This document shows positions 1 to 7,078 of a stretch of DNA of 18,934 nucleotides, piece after piece. Made by a program: the position numbers and the translations under genes. How positions within the stretch are numbered: position 1 is the first letter of the stretch; every line of letters begins with the position of its first letter. The notes under the pieces are model-generated. The model saw only the letters and a program-made list of their open reading frames with translations, was not told the DNA's origin and did not search any database. Source of the DNA: Bacteroides sp. UBA1773 (GTDB lineage: Bacteria > Bacteroidota > Bacteroidia > Bacteroidales > Bacteroidaceae); the NCBI GenBank assembly GCA_002315285.1, contig DCGR01000004.1:38867-57800 (forward strand), in the 5' to 3' direction.

Positions 1-43
1 CGTACGGGTTACCGTACCGGGGGTTCGAATCCCCCAGCTTCCG
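1..43 (+). tRNA. tRNA-Ser, 3' portion only (5' end outside window)
   Basis: Only the 3' part is present. A long variable arm is visible (GTACGG at 2-7 pairs with CCGTAC at 12-17), which marks a class II tRNA (Ser, Leu or, in bacteria, Tyr). The T arm is GGGGG (19-23), loop TTCGAAT (24-30), CCCCC (31-35). The 3' acceptor strand is AGCTTCC (36-42) with discriminator G43. A G discriminator is typical of bacterial tRNA-Ser, whereas Leu and Tyr use A, so Ser is inferred. The anticodon is outside the window. A CA follows at 44-45 but there is no full encoded CCA. Confidence 0.8.
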
Positions 44-61
44 CATAGTTGGTCAAAATAT

Positions 62-134
62 GGCGCTTTCATCTAGGGGTCTAGGATTCATGCCTCTCAC
101 GCATGGCACACGGGTTCGAATCCCGTAGGCGCTA
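62..134 (+). tRNA. tRNA-Glu (anticodon CTC)
   Basis: A complete cloverleaf can be drawn. Acceptor GGCGCTT (62-68) pairs with AGGCGCT (127-133), with a G-T pair at the end and one internal T-G wobble; the discriminator is A134. The anticodon stem is CATGC (89-93) with GCATG (101-105). The loop CTCTCAC (94-100) puts anticodon CTC at 96-98, reading the Glu codon GAG. The T arm is ACGGG/CCCGT (110-114, 122-126) around TTCGAAT. CCA is not encoded. It lies 18 bases after the tRNA-Ser end with no promoter visible between them, so the two are probably co-transcribed. The CTC isoacceptor normally accompanies a UUC tRNA-Glu, presumably elsewhere in the genome. Confidence 0.96.
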
Positions 135-136
135 CT

Positions 137-169
137 AAGAAGTGGTCAACTCAATGATGACCACTTCTT
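137..169 (+). terminator. 12-bp inverted repeat with T-rich 3' flank, between two tRNA genes
   Basis: AAGAAGTGGTCA (137-148) pairs perfectly with TGACCACTTCTT (158-169) across a 9-base loop, followed by TTCGTTT. This looks like a rho-independent terminator ending the tRNA-Ser/tRNA-Glu unit. However, tRNA-Thr starts only 9 bases later and there is no room for a promoter after the hairpin. It may therefore be leaky, or act as an RNA-processing structure between tRNAs. The structure is seen directly; its function is inferred. Confidence 0.5.
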
Positions 170-177
170 TTCGTTTC

Positions 178-250
<73 letters not shown>

Positions 251-324
251 CTGAGGGAAGAGGGGATGATGGTGTTCCGCTTTCCTTTTTTGTTTTTCCA
301 GTCAAACAATAAATGTATGTGGTC

Positions 325-2127
325 ATGAAAAAGTATTTGCTGTCTTTCCTTGTTGTGATTTTGATGTCGAGCGGTGTCTTGCATTGCAAGGCAGCGGGTG
401 CTGACACATCGGTGTTTCGTGACCTGAGGTTCGGGTTGTTCATCCATTATGGCTTGTACGCACAATTGGGTGGACGCTGGCAGGGACAGACGATGGACTA
501 CATAGGTGAGTGGGTGCAATCGAAATACCGCATTCCGAATGCTGTTTACTCGAAGTTGGCAAGCCAGTTCAATCCTCAGGAATTCGATGCCGACGAATGG
601 GCGCGCGAGGCCAAGGATGCCGGCATGGAATATGTGGTGCTCACCACCAAGCATCACGAGGGTTTTGCCATGTTCGCATCGAAGGCGAGCGACTACAACA
701 TTGTGGATGCCACTCCGTTTGGCCGCGACCTGTTTGGCGAACTGGCTGCGGCTTGTCGGCGCCACGGACTGAAGGTGGGCTTGTATTATTCGCAGTGCTT
801 GGACTGGCACGAGAAGGATGCCGCCGATGATGTGAGCCGACGCGGCACCAACAAGGGCATGGACTGGGGAAACAGCTGGGACTGGCCCGATGCTTCGCAG
901 AAGGACATCCATCGCTATTGGAAAGCGAAGGTCTATCCGCAGCTGAAGGAGTTGCTGACGAATTACGGCGAGATATTCTACATCTGGTTTGACACGCCGC
1001 AGTCGATAACCGCCGAGGATGCCAGGGAACTGAAGGAGTATGTGCGTTCGCTCCAGCCCAATGTGCTGGTGAACAGCAGAATCGGGTTCGAATATGGTGA
1101 TGTGGGTTCGCTGGGCGACAACCAGATGACGGCGGGAAAGAGCGACTATGCCTTGGAGTCGCCGATGACGCTCAACGACACGTGGGGATTCAAGTATGAC
1201 GACCACAACTGGAAAACTGGGTATGAGGTGGCCTGCCACTTGTCGCAGACCATTGCGTGCAACGCCAACCTGCTACTCAACATAGGGCCGCGTGCCGACG
1301 GACGATTCCCGGATGCGGCCTCCGACGTGCTTGCCGAACTGGGAGCATGGCGCAGGGCCACGGGCTTCGCCATCTATGGTGTACAGGCGAATCCCTTCCC
1401 ATCACCGTTCAACTGGGGATGGTGCATGGTGGCTCCGGGCAACGTGTTGCAGCTGACCGTGAAACGTGAGTGGAACGACGACATAGTGCTGGGGGGCATC
1501 AGGAACAAGATAAGGTCGTGCTCGCATGAGTATGGTGTGAAGGACGGAATGCTTGTCGTGAAATTGCCGGCGCAGGACACATCCATGCCGCGTGTGGTGC
1601 GCATCGGGTTGGAGGGCGCTCCCGACATAGAGCAGTTGCCAATGCCCCAGGATGGAGTGCTGTCGTTACAGCCTGTATTGGGTGAGGTTTGCCGCCTGAC
1701 GGCCGATGGCAGGGAAGAGAGGGTGACAAGTGTGGCTCCTGACAGGGCTGCCAAGTCGGGGTGTTGCCTCACCCAGCGTGGCGCGTTCACCGCTTGGCAC
1801 CACGAGGGAGACAAGGTGTCGTGGAAGGTGAGGTTCCCGGCGGAGGGCGAATACAAGGTGGTGGTGCGCACGGAATCGTGGGTACACGGCAAGGAGTGGA
1901 AGGAAGACCGCAAGGTGGAGCTGACCATCGGTGAGGGCAAACTGTATGGCAATCTCGGGAAGGACGTGTTGCTGCCCTCCTCGAATATATATGAAAAGGT
2001 GGAGAGTGTGCTGGGTGTCGTCAAGGTGCCTGCAGGCGAGGTGACTCTTTCGCTGAAGACAATCTCGGCCACTTCCGATGCACAAAACCACGACCTGACC
2101 TTGCTGCGGTTGGAAAAGGTGAGGTAG
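325..2127 (+). CDS. Secreted alpha-L-fucosidase, glycoside hydrolase family 29
   Basis: GH29 enzymes remove L-fucose from glycans such as mucin and blood-group structures by a retaining mechanism. The start at 325 is preferred over the in-frame ATG at 313 because it gives a clean signal peptide: MKKY, a hydrophobic core, then a likely signal peptidase I site near HCKAAG at residues 20-25. The protein is 600 aa, so it is probably periplasmic. GH29 hallmarks in order are RFGLFIHYGLYAQ near residue 35, TKHHEGF (His110-His111), GLYYSQ, and IWFDTP. In the last, Asp223 is the expected nucleophile; Glu278 (ALESPM) lies where the acid/base region is expected, though this varies between subfamilies. 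The last 130 or so residues look like a separate beta-rich, possibly carbohydrate-binding module. No polysaccharide-utilisation partners (SusC/SusD) flank it, so it stands alone. Sampled 60-base lines are 62-65% G+C, against about 42-45% in glgB and the MORN gene. Confidence 0.93.
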   Translation: MKKYLLSFLVVILMSSGVLHCKAAGADTSVFRDLRFGLFIHYGLYAQLGGRWQGQTMDYIGEWVQSKYRIPNAVYSKLASQFNPQEFDADEWAREAKDAGMEYVVLTTKHHEGFAMFASKASDYNIVDATPFGRDLFGELAAACRRHGLKVGLYYSQCLDWHEKDAADDVSRRGTNKGMDWGNSWDWPDASQKDIHRYWKAKVYPQLKELLTNYGEIFYIWFDTPQSITAEDARELKEYVRSLQPNVLVNSRIGFEYGDVGSLGDNQMTAGKSDYALESPMTLNDTWGFKYDDHNWKTGYEVACHLSQTIACNANLLLNIGPRADGRFPDAASDVLAELGAWRRATGFAIYGVQANPFPSPFNWGWCMVAPGNVLQLTVKREWNDDIVLGGIRNKIRSCSHEYGVKDGMLVVKLPAQDTSMPRVVRIGLEGAPDIEQLPMPQDGVLSLQPVLGEVCRLTADGREERVTSVAPDRAAKSGCCLTQRGAFTAWHHEGDKVSWKVRFPAEGEYKVVVRTESWVHGKEWKEDRKVELTIGEGKLYGNLGKDVLLPSSNIYEKVESVLGVVKVPAGEVTLSLKTISATSDAQNHDLTLLRLEKVR

Positions 2128-2291
2128 GATGATGTGTGGAAAAGGCGGAATTGCCGGATTTGGGGTGGTGGAGAGTCGCCTTGAAAAGCAACTGCCATTC
2201 ACGTTTTGCAAATCACGGGCTCTGTGGTTGATGGTGTGAAATAAATGATGGAATCGGGCGGGTTGTGGTGAACGGATTCGGATTCTTTGTG
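2128..2291. other. Intergenic region between the fucosidase and pfk genes
   Basis: No coding potential, RNA gene or strong terminator hairpin was seen here. It separates the G+C-rich fucosidase gene from the housekeeping group downstream and ends at a -7 promoter element. It probably contains the 3' end of the fucosidase transcript and the upstream part of the pfk promoter. Confidence 0.5.
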
Positions 2292-2299
2292 TAATTTTG
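2292..2299 (+). promoter_or_regulatory. Bacteroidota-type -7 promoter element (TAATTTTG) before pfk
   Basis: TAATTTTG matches the TAnnTTTG -7 consensus of the Bacteroidota primary sigma factor exactly. It is followed by CGGTCG and an A/T-rich leader of about 28 bases before the pfk ATG at 2328. No good -33 TTTG was found at the expected spacing, so the call rests on the -7 element and its position. It would drive pfk, kdsB and the M16 gene. Confidence 0.6.
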
Positions 2300-2327
2300 C
2301 GGTCGAAACAATGAAAACTTTTTTGTT

Positions 2328-3308
2328 ATGAAAGAGGTGAAAACTATTGGTATTCTTACGTCGGGTGGCGATGCCCCCGGCATGAACGCATGTATTCGTG
2401 CCCTTACCAGAGGCGCCATACATGAAGGATGGAGGGTCTTTGGTATCTATCGGGGATTTGAGGGGCTGATAAACAATGAGATGACAGAGTTTACGACAGA
2501 AAGTGTGAGCAATACGATACAACGGGGTGGGACGATTCTGAAAACGGCCCGCAGTCAGGAGTTCATGACATACGAGGGACGGCAGAAAGCGTACAACAAC
2601 CTGCGGGAAAGGGGAGTGGATGCGCTGTTCGTGATTGGTGGCAATGGCTCGCTGGCTGGTGCCGAACAGTTTGCCCACGATTTTGACTTCCCGTGCATCG
2701 GATTGCCCGGTACCATTGACAACGACTTGTATGGCACAGATTCGACCATAGGCTATGACACGGCACTGAATACCATCGTGGAAGCGGTGGACAAGATCCA
2801 TGACACGGCCACTTCGCACGACCGGATCTTCTTCATCGAGGTGATGGGACGTGATGCGGGTTTCCTTGCACAGAACAGTGCCATTGCCGCGGGTGCCGAG
2901 GCTGCCATCATCCCGGAAGACCAGACGGACATGGACCAGTTGAGTACCTTTATCGGTCGGGGCATCAGGAAGAGCAAGAACAGCAGTATCGTGATTGTGT
3001 CGGAGAGCCCGAAGACGGGTGGCGCAATGCATTATGCAGAGCGTATCCGCACGGAATATCCGCAATATGATGTGCGCGTCACTATCCTGGGTTATCTGCA
3101 ACGTGGCGGTACGCCTACGGCTTTCGACCGTATTCTGGCAAGTCGGCTGGGAGTGGCTGCGATAGAGGCCTTGAAGGAAGGACAACGGAATGTGATGATT
3201 GGCATCAAGAACGACGAGATGACGTATGTACCTATCGCGAAAGCCATCAAGAAGGACAAGCCAGTGGAAAAGGAGTTGATAGACGTGTTGGGCATATTGT
3301 CAATCTGA
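2328..3308 (+). CDS. pfkA: 6-phosphofructokinase, PfkA family, ATP-type motif
   Basis: It phosphorylates fructose 6-phosphate to fructose 1,6-bisphosphate in glycolysis (cytoplasm). At 326 aa it has the usual length of bacterial PfkA (about 320). N-terminal TSGGDAPGMN is the nucleotide loop. PGTIDND carries the catalytic Asp; Gly rather than Lys before TIDND, and Gly rather than Asp in the GGxGS loop, point to ATP rather than pyrophosphate as donor. EVMGRDAGFLA and QRGGTPTAFDR are family signatures. Two substitutions relative to E. coli PfkA stand out: Asn106 replaces the Mg-associated Asp103 of the GGDGS loop, and Tyr256 replaces His249, which contacts the sugar phosphate. Bacteroidota often carry several PFK paralogues, so this may be a specialised copy. 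It begins a tight cluster, with kdsB starting 7 bases after its stop. Confidence 0.93.
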   Translation: MKEVKTIGILTSGGDAPGMNACIRALTRGAIHEGWRVFGIYRGFEGLINNEMTEFTTESVSNTIQRGGTILKTARSQEFMTYEGRQKAYNNLRERGVDALFVIGGNGSLAGAEQFAHDFDFPCIGLPGTIDNDLYGTDSTIGYDTALNTIVEAVDKIHDTATSHDRIFFIEVMGRDAGFLAQNSAIAAGAEAAIIPEDQTDMDQLSTFIGRGIRKSKNSSIVIVSESPKTGGAMHYAERIRTEYPQYDVRVTILGYLQRGGTPTAFDRILASRLGVAAIEALKEGQRNVMIGIKNDEMTYVPIAKAIKKDKPVEKELIDVLGILSI

Positions 3309-3315
3309 AGTCGTA

Positions 3316-4083
3316 ATGAAGTTCATAGGAATAATTCCGGCTCGATACGCATCGACGCGTTTCCCTGCCAAGCCTTTGGCCCTTTTGGGTGGCAAGACGG
3401 TAATCCAGCGTGTGTATGAACAGGTGAATGGAGTGCTCGACGATGCTTGGGTGGCTACTGATGACGAGCGCATAGAGGCGGCGGTGAAAGCTTTTGGCGG
3501 CAAGGTGGTGATGACGGCTGCTACACACAGAAGTGGCACCGACCGCTGCTATGAGGCCTTCACGAAAGTGGGGGAGGGTTTCGATGTGGTGGTGAACATC
3601 CAGGGCGATGAGCCTTTCATCCAGCCGCAGCAGATACGGTCGTTGTGTGGGTGTTTTGATGATCCGTCCACCCGGATAGCCACTTTGGTAAAACCTTTTG
3701 CCGAGGCTGACGGCATTGGGGCGGTGGAAAATCCAAACTCGCCGAAGGTGGTGGTCGATGCCCGGATGCACGCGCTTTATTTCAGCCGTAGCGTGGTGCC
3801 ATACCGGCGGAATGTGCCTCGTGAGGAATGGATGAAGGACTTCACGTTCTATAAGCACATTGGCATGTATGCATACAAGGCAGAAACCTTGCAGGAAATA
3901 ACTTCGCTGCCAGCCGGTACGTTGGAACAGGCGGAAAGCCTGGAACAACTGCGTTGGCTGGAAAATGGCTATGCCATCAAGGTGTGCATCAGCGAGATAG
4001 AAACCATTGGCATTGACACTCCTGCTGACCTGGAAAGGGCGGAAGCTTTCTTGAAAGCCAGCCAGACAACCGCTGCGTGCTGA
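3316..4083 (+). CDS. kdsB: 3-deoxy-manno-octulosonate cytidylyltransferase (CMP-Kdo synthetase)
   Basis: It activates Kdo with CTP to give CMP-Kdo for the inner core of lipopolysaccharide, so the organism has a Gram-negative envelope. The protein is 255 aa, the normal size for KdsB. It begins with the nucleotide-binding signature IIPARYASTRFPAKPL. NIQGDEPFI carries the metal-binding Asp, and SRSVVPY and KHIGMYAYK are typical substrate-site segments, followed by LEQAESLEQLRWLENG near the C-terminus. The start follows the pfk stop by 7 bases, and the TGA stop at 4081-4083 shares its A with the ATG of the next gene. This argues for translational coupling. Confidence 0.97.
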   Translation: MKFIGIIPARYASTRFPAKPLALLGGKTVIQRVYEQVNGVLDDAWVATDDERIEAAVKAFGGKVVMTAATHRSGTDRCYEAFTKVGEGFDVVVNIQGDEPFIQPQQIRSLCGCFDDPSTRIATLVKPFAEADGIGAVENPNSPKVVVDARMHALYFSRSVVPYRRNVPREEWMKDFTFYKHIGMYAYKAETLQEITSLPAGTLEQAESLEQLRWLENGYAIKVCISEIETIGIDTPADLERAEAFLKASQTTAAC

Positions 4084-5345
4084 TGCTCCTGCCGAAACCT
4101 CAGCCATTGACTGATTTCGTATGGGTCGCACCTGAGCGACATCGGCTTTCTACGGGTGTCCCCTTGTCGTTGGTCCGTTCCACTCGTGAGGAAGTGATAA
4201 GGCTGGACGTACTGGTGCGAGGGGGGACATGGCATCAGGATAAATGTCTGCAGGCAGTGATGACCAATCGACTGTTGCGTGAAGGAACGACCCGACTTGG
4301 CTCATCGGAAATAGCGGTTGCGTTGGACAACTGTGGCGCAGTGTTGGAGCAAAGCGCTACGGCCCATTACAGCTTCCTGACGTTGTATTGCCTACGGAAA
4401 CATTTTGCTGAATTGCTGGGCTTGGTACATGACATGTTGAACTGCCCGACCTTCGATGAAAAGCAATTCCGGATCGTGCTCGACATGAACAGACAGCATA
4501 CAATCATCAATGACCAGCGGGTGGAGATGATAGCCCACAGAAGACTAAGTGACATGCTGTTCGGGCAACATCATCCGCTGGGACACGTGGCGGATGTTGA
4601 CGATTTTGACCGGATCGGTGTTGCAGACCTGAGATCGTTTTGGCAACAGAGATATTGCAATGAGAACCTTTCGGCTTACTTGTCGGGAAATGTTACGGAC
4701 AGCGACGTGGCTTTGGTGGAAGCGCAATTGCGGATCGTGTCAAATCCGTATGCGATGAAATCAAATGGCGTGATTGCGAATCCGCAATCGTCGGCGGATG
4801 ATTTTGTGCGGATTGATGGCTCGGACAGAGTCCAAGGGTGTGTGCAGATGGGTGTGGTCAGCATTCCGGCCACCCATCCGGATTATGGCAAACTGAATGT
4901 GGCGGTAACGGCATTGGGAGGATATTTTGCCAGCCGACTGATGAGAAACATCCGGGAACGTAACGGATGGACGTATGGAATCAGTGCCAGCCTGGTGAAT
5001 TATCCGGGCATGAGCGTTTTGCGGATATGCGCGGAAGCAAGTACTGGATATTTGGGAAAAATCGTGACAGAGGTCCGTAACGAGATAGACAAGATGGGAA
5101 ACGAGCTGATGTCGGAAGACGAGTTGATGGTTGTACGCAATTGCATGATAGCGGATTGGAACCGTACTTACGAGGGAGCCTTGTCGTTGGCTGATATTCC
5201 CATTTTCACGGAGATGTCAGGACAAGGAATGACATCCCTGCATGAAGTGATGAACGACATCATTACCATTACTCCAGCCGAAATACAGCGTGTGATGCAG
5301 CAATATATTTGCAAACAAATCTTAAAAGTGGTGCTTGTGGGGTGA
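4083..5345 (+). CDS. M16 (pitrilysin/insulinase-like) peptidase homologue lacking the HxxEH zinc site
   Basis: It is 420 aa with the two-domain layout of M16B proteins. The C-terminal half carries the conserved Arg/Tyr substrate-site segment MRNIRERNGWTYGI (Arg291, Tyr298). The N-terminal half aligns with the M16 zinc-site region, but where active members have HxxEH just before a GT pair this protein has VMTNR (residues 59-63); no HxxEH occurs anywhere in it. By analogy with two-subunit M16 enzymes, where one partner supplies zinc ligands and the other the Arg/Tyr pair, it could be the non-catalytic subunit of such an enzyme or a non-enzymatic relative. No signal peptide is seen. The ATG at 4083 overlaps the kdsB stop (TGATG); a GTG six bases earlier is in frame but less likely. 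Confidence 0.85.
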   Translation: MLLPKPQPLTDFVWVAPERHRLSTGVPLSLVRSTREEVIRLDVLVRGGTWHQDKCLQAVMTNRLLREGTTRLGSSEIAVALDNCGAVLEQSATAHYSFLTLYCLRKHFAELLGLVHDMLNCPTFDEKQFRIVLDMNRQHTIINDQRVEMIAHRRLSDMLFGQHHPLGHVADVDDFDRIGVADLRSFWQQRYCNENLSAYLSGNVTDSDVALVEAQLRIVSNPYAMKSNGVIANPQSSADDFVRIDGSDRVQGCVQMGVVSIPATHPDYGKLNVAVTALGGYFASRLMRNIRERNGWTYGISASLVNYPGMSVLRICAEASTGYLGKIVTEVRNEIDKMGNELMSEDELMVVRNCMIADWNRTYEGALSLADIPIFTEMSGQGMTSLHEVMNDIITITPAEIQRVMQQYICKQILKVVLVG

Positions 5346-5364
5346 TTTTTTGCGTAGAAAACAC

Positions 5365-5372
5365 TATCTTTA
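5365..5372 (+). promoter_or_regulatory. Possible -7 promoter element (TATCTTTA) before the MORN gene
   Basis: TATCTTTA differs from TAnnTTTG only at the last base. It is followed by CCGC and a 19-base leader to the ATG at 5392. An upstream TTTG at 5349-5352 is too close to serve as a normal -33 element. The site lies just after the stop of the M16 gene, where a new promoter is plausible. Confidence 0.35.
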
Positions 5373-5391
5373 CCGCATAAAATGTCCTTGT

Positions 5392-6615
5392 ATGAAAAAG
5401 TTCTATTCGATACTGCTCATTTGCATGCTTGCATTGCTTTCGCCAATGCAGGCTGCCGGTCCGATCATAAATTTCCCAAAACTCCCAAAAATCACTTTGC
5501 CCAAGATAAAATTGCCTTTCGGCAAGAAAACAGCTACGTTGACGCTGGCCGAAGGCGAATACATGGGAAAGGTCAAGAAAAACCAACCCAATGGCGTTGG
5601 CAGAATGACATTCAAAAATGGCGATGTGTATGAAGGTGAGTGGTCGCACGGTCTCCGGCAAGGTGTAGGGAAAATGACGTATGCCAACGGGGATGTTTAT
5701 GAGGGCGAATGGATGCAGGATAAAAGGGAAGGAGTAGGGGCGCTGACGCTCGCCAACCAAAACCGCTATGAAGGACGTTGGCATTTTGACAAGCAGGAGG
5801 GGAAAGGTGCCATGTACTACAGCAACGGCGACAAATATGAGGGAGATTGGCTTAGGGGAATCCGTGAGGGACAGGGTGCTTATACTTGGAATGAAGGGTC
5901 TGTTTATGAGGGCTCTTGGATGGCCGACAAGAAGAATGGTACAGGAATCCTGACATGGGATGATGGCAGCCGCTATGAAGGAGATTGGAAAGACGATGTG
6001 CGTATAGGACAGGGACGATATGACTATCCTAATGGTGATGTCTATGAAGGAACTTGGGAAAACGATCTGATGCAGGGCAAAGGGGTTTATACTACGGCAT
6101 CTGGTGACAAGTACACAGGTGATTTCGTGCAGGGAAAACGAACTGGCAAGGGGGTATTGATACAAAGGAATGGAAACTCCTATGAGGGGGATTTTGTGGA
6201 TGGAGAACCCCATGGGAAAGGCATTTGCCATTATACGAATGGCGCACAGTATGAAGGAGAGTGGTCCAACGGACATATTCACGGTAAAGGTACTTATACG
6301 TGGGGCAATGGCGAGGTCTATATTGGTGATTGGGAAAATGACTCACAGGAAGGACAAGGCGAATGGAGCGATGGAGTAGGCAACAGATATGTAGGCCATT
6401 TCAGCAAGGGCAAAGAGAATGGAGAAGGTACACAGATAGATGTTGATGGGAATACCTTCAGGGGATTCTTCACCAATGGAAAACGTGATGGCGCGTTTGT
6501 CGAGACGAACCGTGAGGGGAAAACCATTCGGCAGGGAACGTATGAATACGGACAGCTGAAGAAACAAACCACAAAAAAACCGAAAGCAAAGAAGAAGACA
6601 ACCAAGAAGAAATAA
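5392..6615 (+). CDS. Exported MORN-repeat protein with lysine-rich tail
   Basis: It is 407 aa. The start at 5392 is chosen over an in-frame ATG at 5335 because it gives a standard signal peptide: MKKFYS, a hydrophobic core, then a cut near MQAAG. The earlier ATG lies inside the preceding gene. After the signal comes a short Pro/Lys-rich linker with repeated PK(L/I) steps (about residues 25-48). Then follow 13 consecutive MORN units of exactly 23 residues (residues 57-355, typical unit YEGEWxxGxxxGxGxxTxxNGxx) and a degenerate fourteenth. The tail is strongly basic (KKPKAKKKTTKKK). MORN repeats form elongated beta-hairpin stacks used for protein or lipid contacts; in bacteria their roles are mostly unknown. 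The basic tail might bind acidic polymers or membranes (inference). The YhcH-family gene follows 21 bases after the stop. Confidence 0.9.
   Translation: MKKFYSILLICMLALLSPMQAAGPIINFPKLPKITLPKIKLPFGKKTATLTLAEGEYMGKVKKNQPNGVGRMTFKNGDVYEGEWSHGLRQGVGKMTYANGDVYEGEWMQDKREGVGALTLANQNRYEGRWHFDKQEGKGAMYYSNGDKYEGDWLRGIREGQGAYTWNEGSVYEGSWMADKKNGTGILTWDDGSRYEGDWKDDVRIGQGRYDYPNGDVYEGTWENDLMQGKGVYTTASGDKYTGDFVQGKRTGKGVLIQRNGNSYEGDFVDGEPHGKGICHYTNGAQYEGEWSNGHIHGKGTYTWGNGEVYIGDWENDSQEGQGEWSDGVGNRYVGHFSKGKENGEGTQIDVDGNTFRGFFTNGKRDGAFVETNREGKTIRQGTYEYGQLKKQTTKKPKAKKKTTKKK
5560..6456 (+). repeat. Thirteen in-frame 69-base MORN-coding units
   Basis: Unit starts fall at 5560, 5629, 5698, 5767, 5836, 5905, 5974, 6043, 6112, 6181, 6250, 6319 and 6388, each opening with a Tyr codon. 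Spacing is 69 bases throughout, with no insertion or deletion. A fourteenth unit at 6457 opens with Phe and decays. The units have diverged in sequence, so this is an old protein repeat rather than a recent DNA tandem duplication. Confidence 0.95.
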
Positions 6616-6636
6616 TCATATAAAATACAAACGAAG

Positions 6637-7077
6637 ATGATCATCGATAAGATTGGGAATTTAGAGAAATACGCAGCCTTGAATCCGCTTTTTGCAGAGG
6701 CTGCAGCCTATTTGAAAGCGACCGATTTGCAGACGCTTGAATTAGGGAAGTATGTGTTGAATGGTGATGTGTTGAAAGTAAATTGCCAACAGACTAAGCC
6801 AAAGACACGTGAAGAAGCAAAGATAGAATCGCACAATGATTTCATTGACATTCAGATTCCGTTGGATGGTGTCGAGGAAATGGGTTTCACTCCTCGATCG
6901 AACTTGGCTGAACAATCATATAATGTAGAGAAGGATGTTACTTTCTATCCGGGATTGGCAGAGAAATATCTTATGGTTCAACCAGGCGAGTTTGCCATTT
7001 TCTTTCCCGATGATGCACATGCTCCCGGGGTGACACCAACAGGTGTGAAGAAGGTCGTTTTCAAGGTCAAAGCCTGA
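6637..7077 (+). CDS. YhcH/YjgK/YiaL family protein (probable sugar anomerase, DUF386)
   Basis: It is 146 aa, the usual length for this cupin-like family, which includes E. coli YhcH/NanQ (an N-acetylneuraminate anomerase) and EbgC. Visible family features are the Glu/His segment KIESHNDFIDIQIPLDG, a YxxxKDVTFY segment, and a C-terminal PGEFAIFFPDDAHAPG that supplies a metal-binding His. It is cytoplasmic with no signal peptide. Its specific sugar cannot be read from the sequence. It sits between the MORN gene and glgB, with the glgB ATG one base after its TGA; the pairing hints at carbohydrate handling but no sialic acid genes are nearby. Confidence 0.9.
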   Translation: MIIDKIGNLEKYAALNPLFAEAAAYLKATDLQTLELGKYVLNGDVLKVNCQQTKPKTREEAKIESHNDFIDIQIPLDGVEEMGFTPRSNLAEQSYNVEKDVTFYPGLAEKYLMVQPGEFAIFFPDDAHAPGVTPTGVKKVVFKVKA

Positions 7078-7078
7078 C

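Noticed and set aside
1374..2198. Minus-strand open frame of 274 codons under the fucosidase gene
   Set aside because: It lies wholly antisense to a well-supported GH29 gene, has no recognisable motif, and the high G+C content explains the lack of stops.
3247..4131. Minus-strand open frame of 294 codons opposite kdsB
   Set aside because: Its peptide has no family features and it is antisense to a clear KdsB.
5349..5372. TTTG plus TATCTTTA as a complete -33/-7 promoter before the MORN gene
   Set aside because: Only 12 bases separate the two elements, well short of the roughly 19 expected, so only the -7 element is listed, with low confidence.
5560..6525. 69-base periodicity as a DNA tandem repeat or CRISPR-like array
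   Set aside because: The period is fully explained by in-frame MORN protein repeats; nucleotide identity between units is low and there are no spacers.
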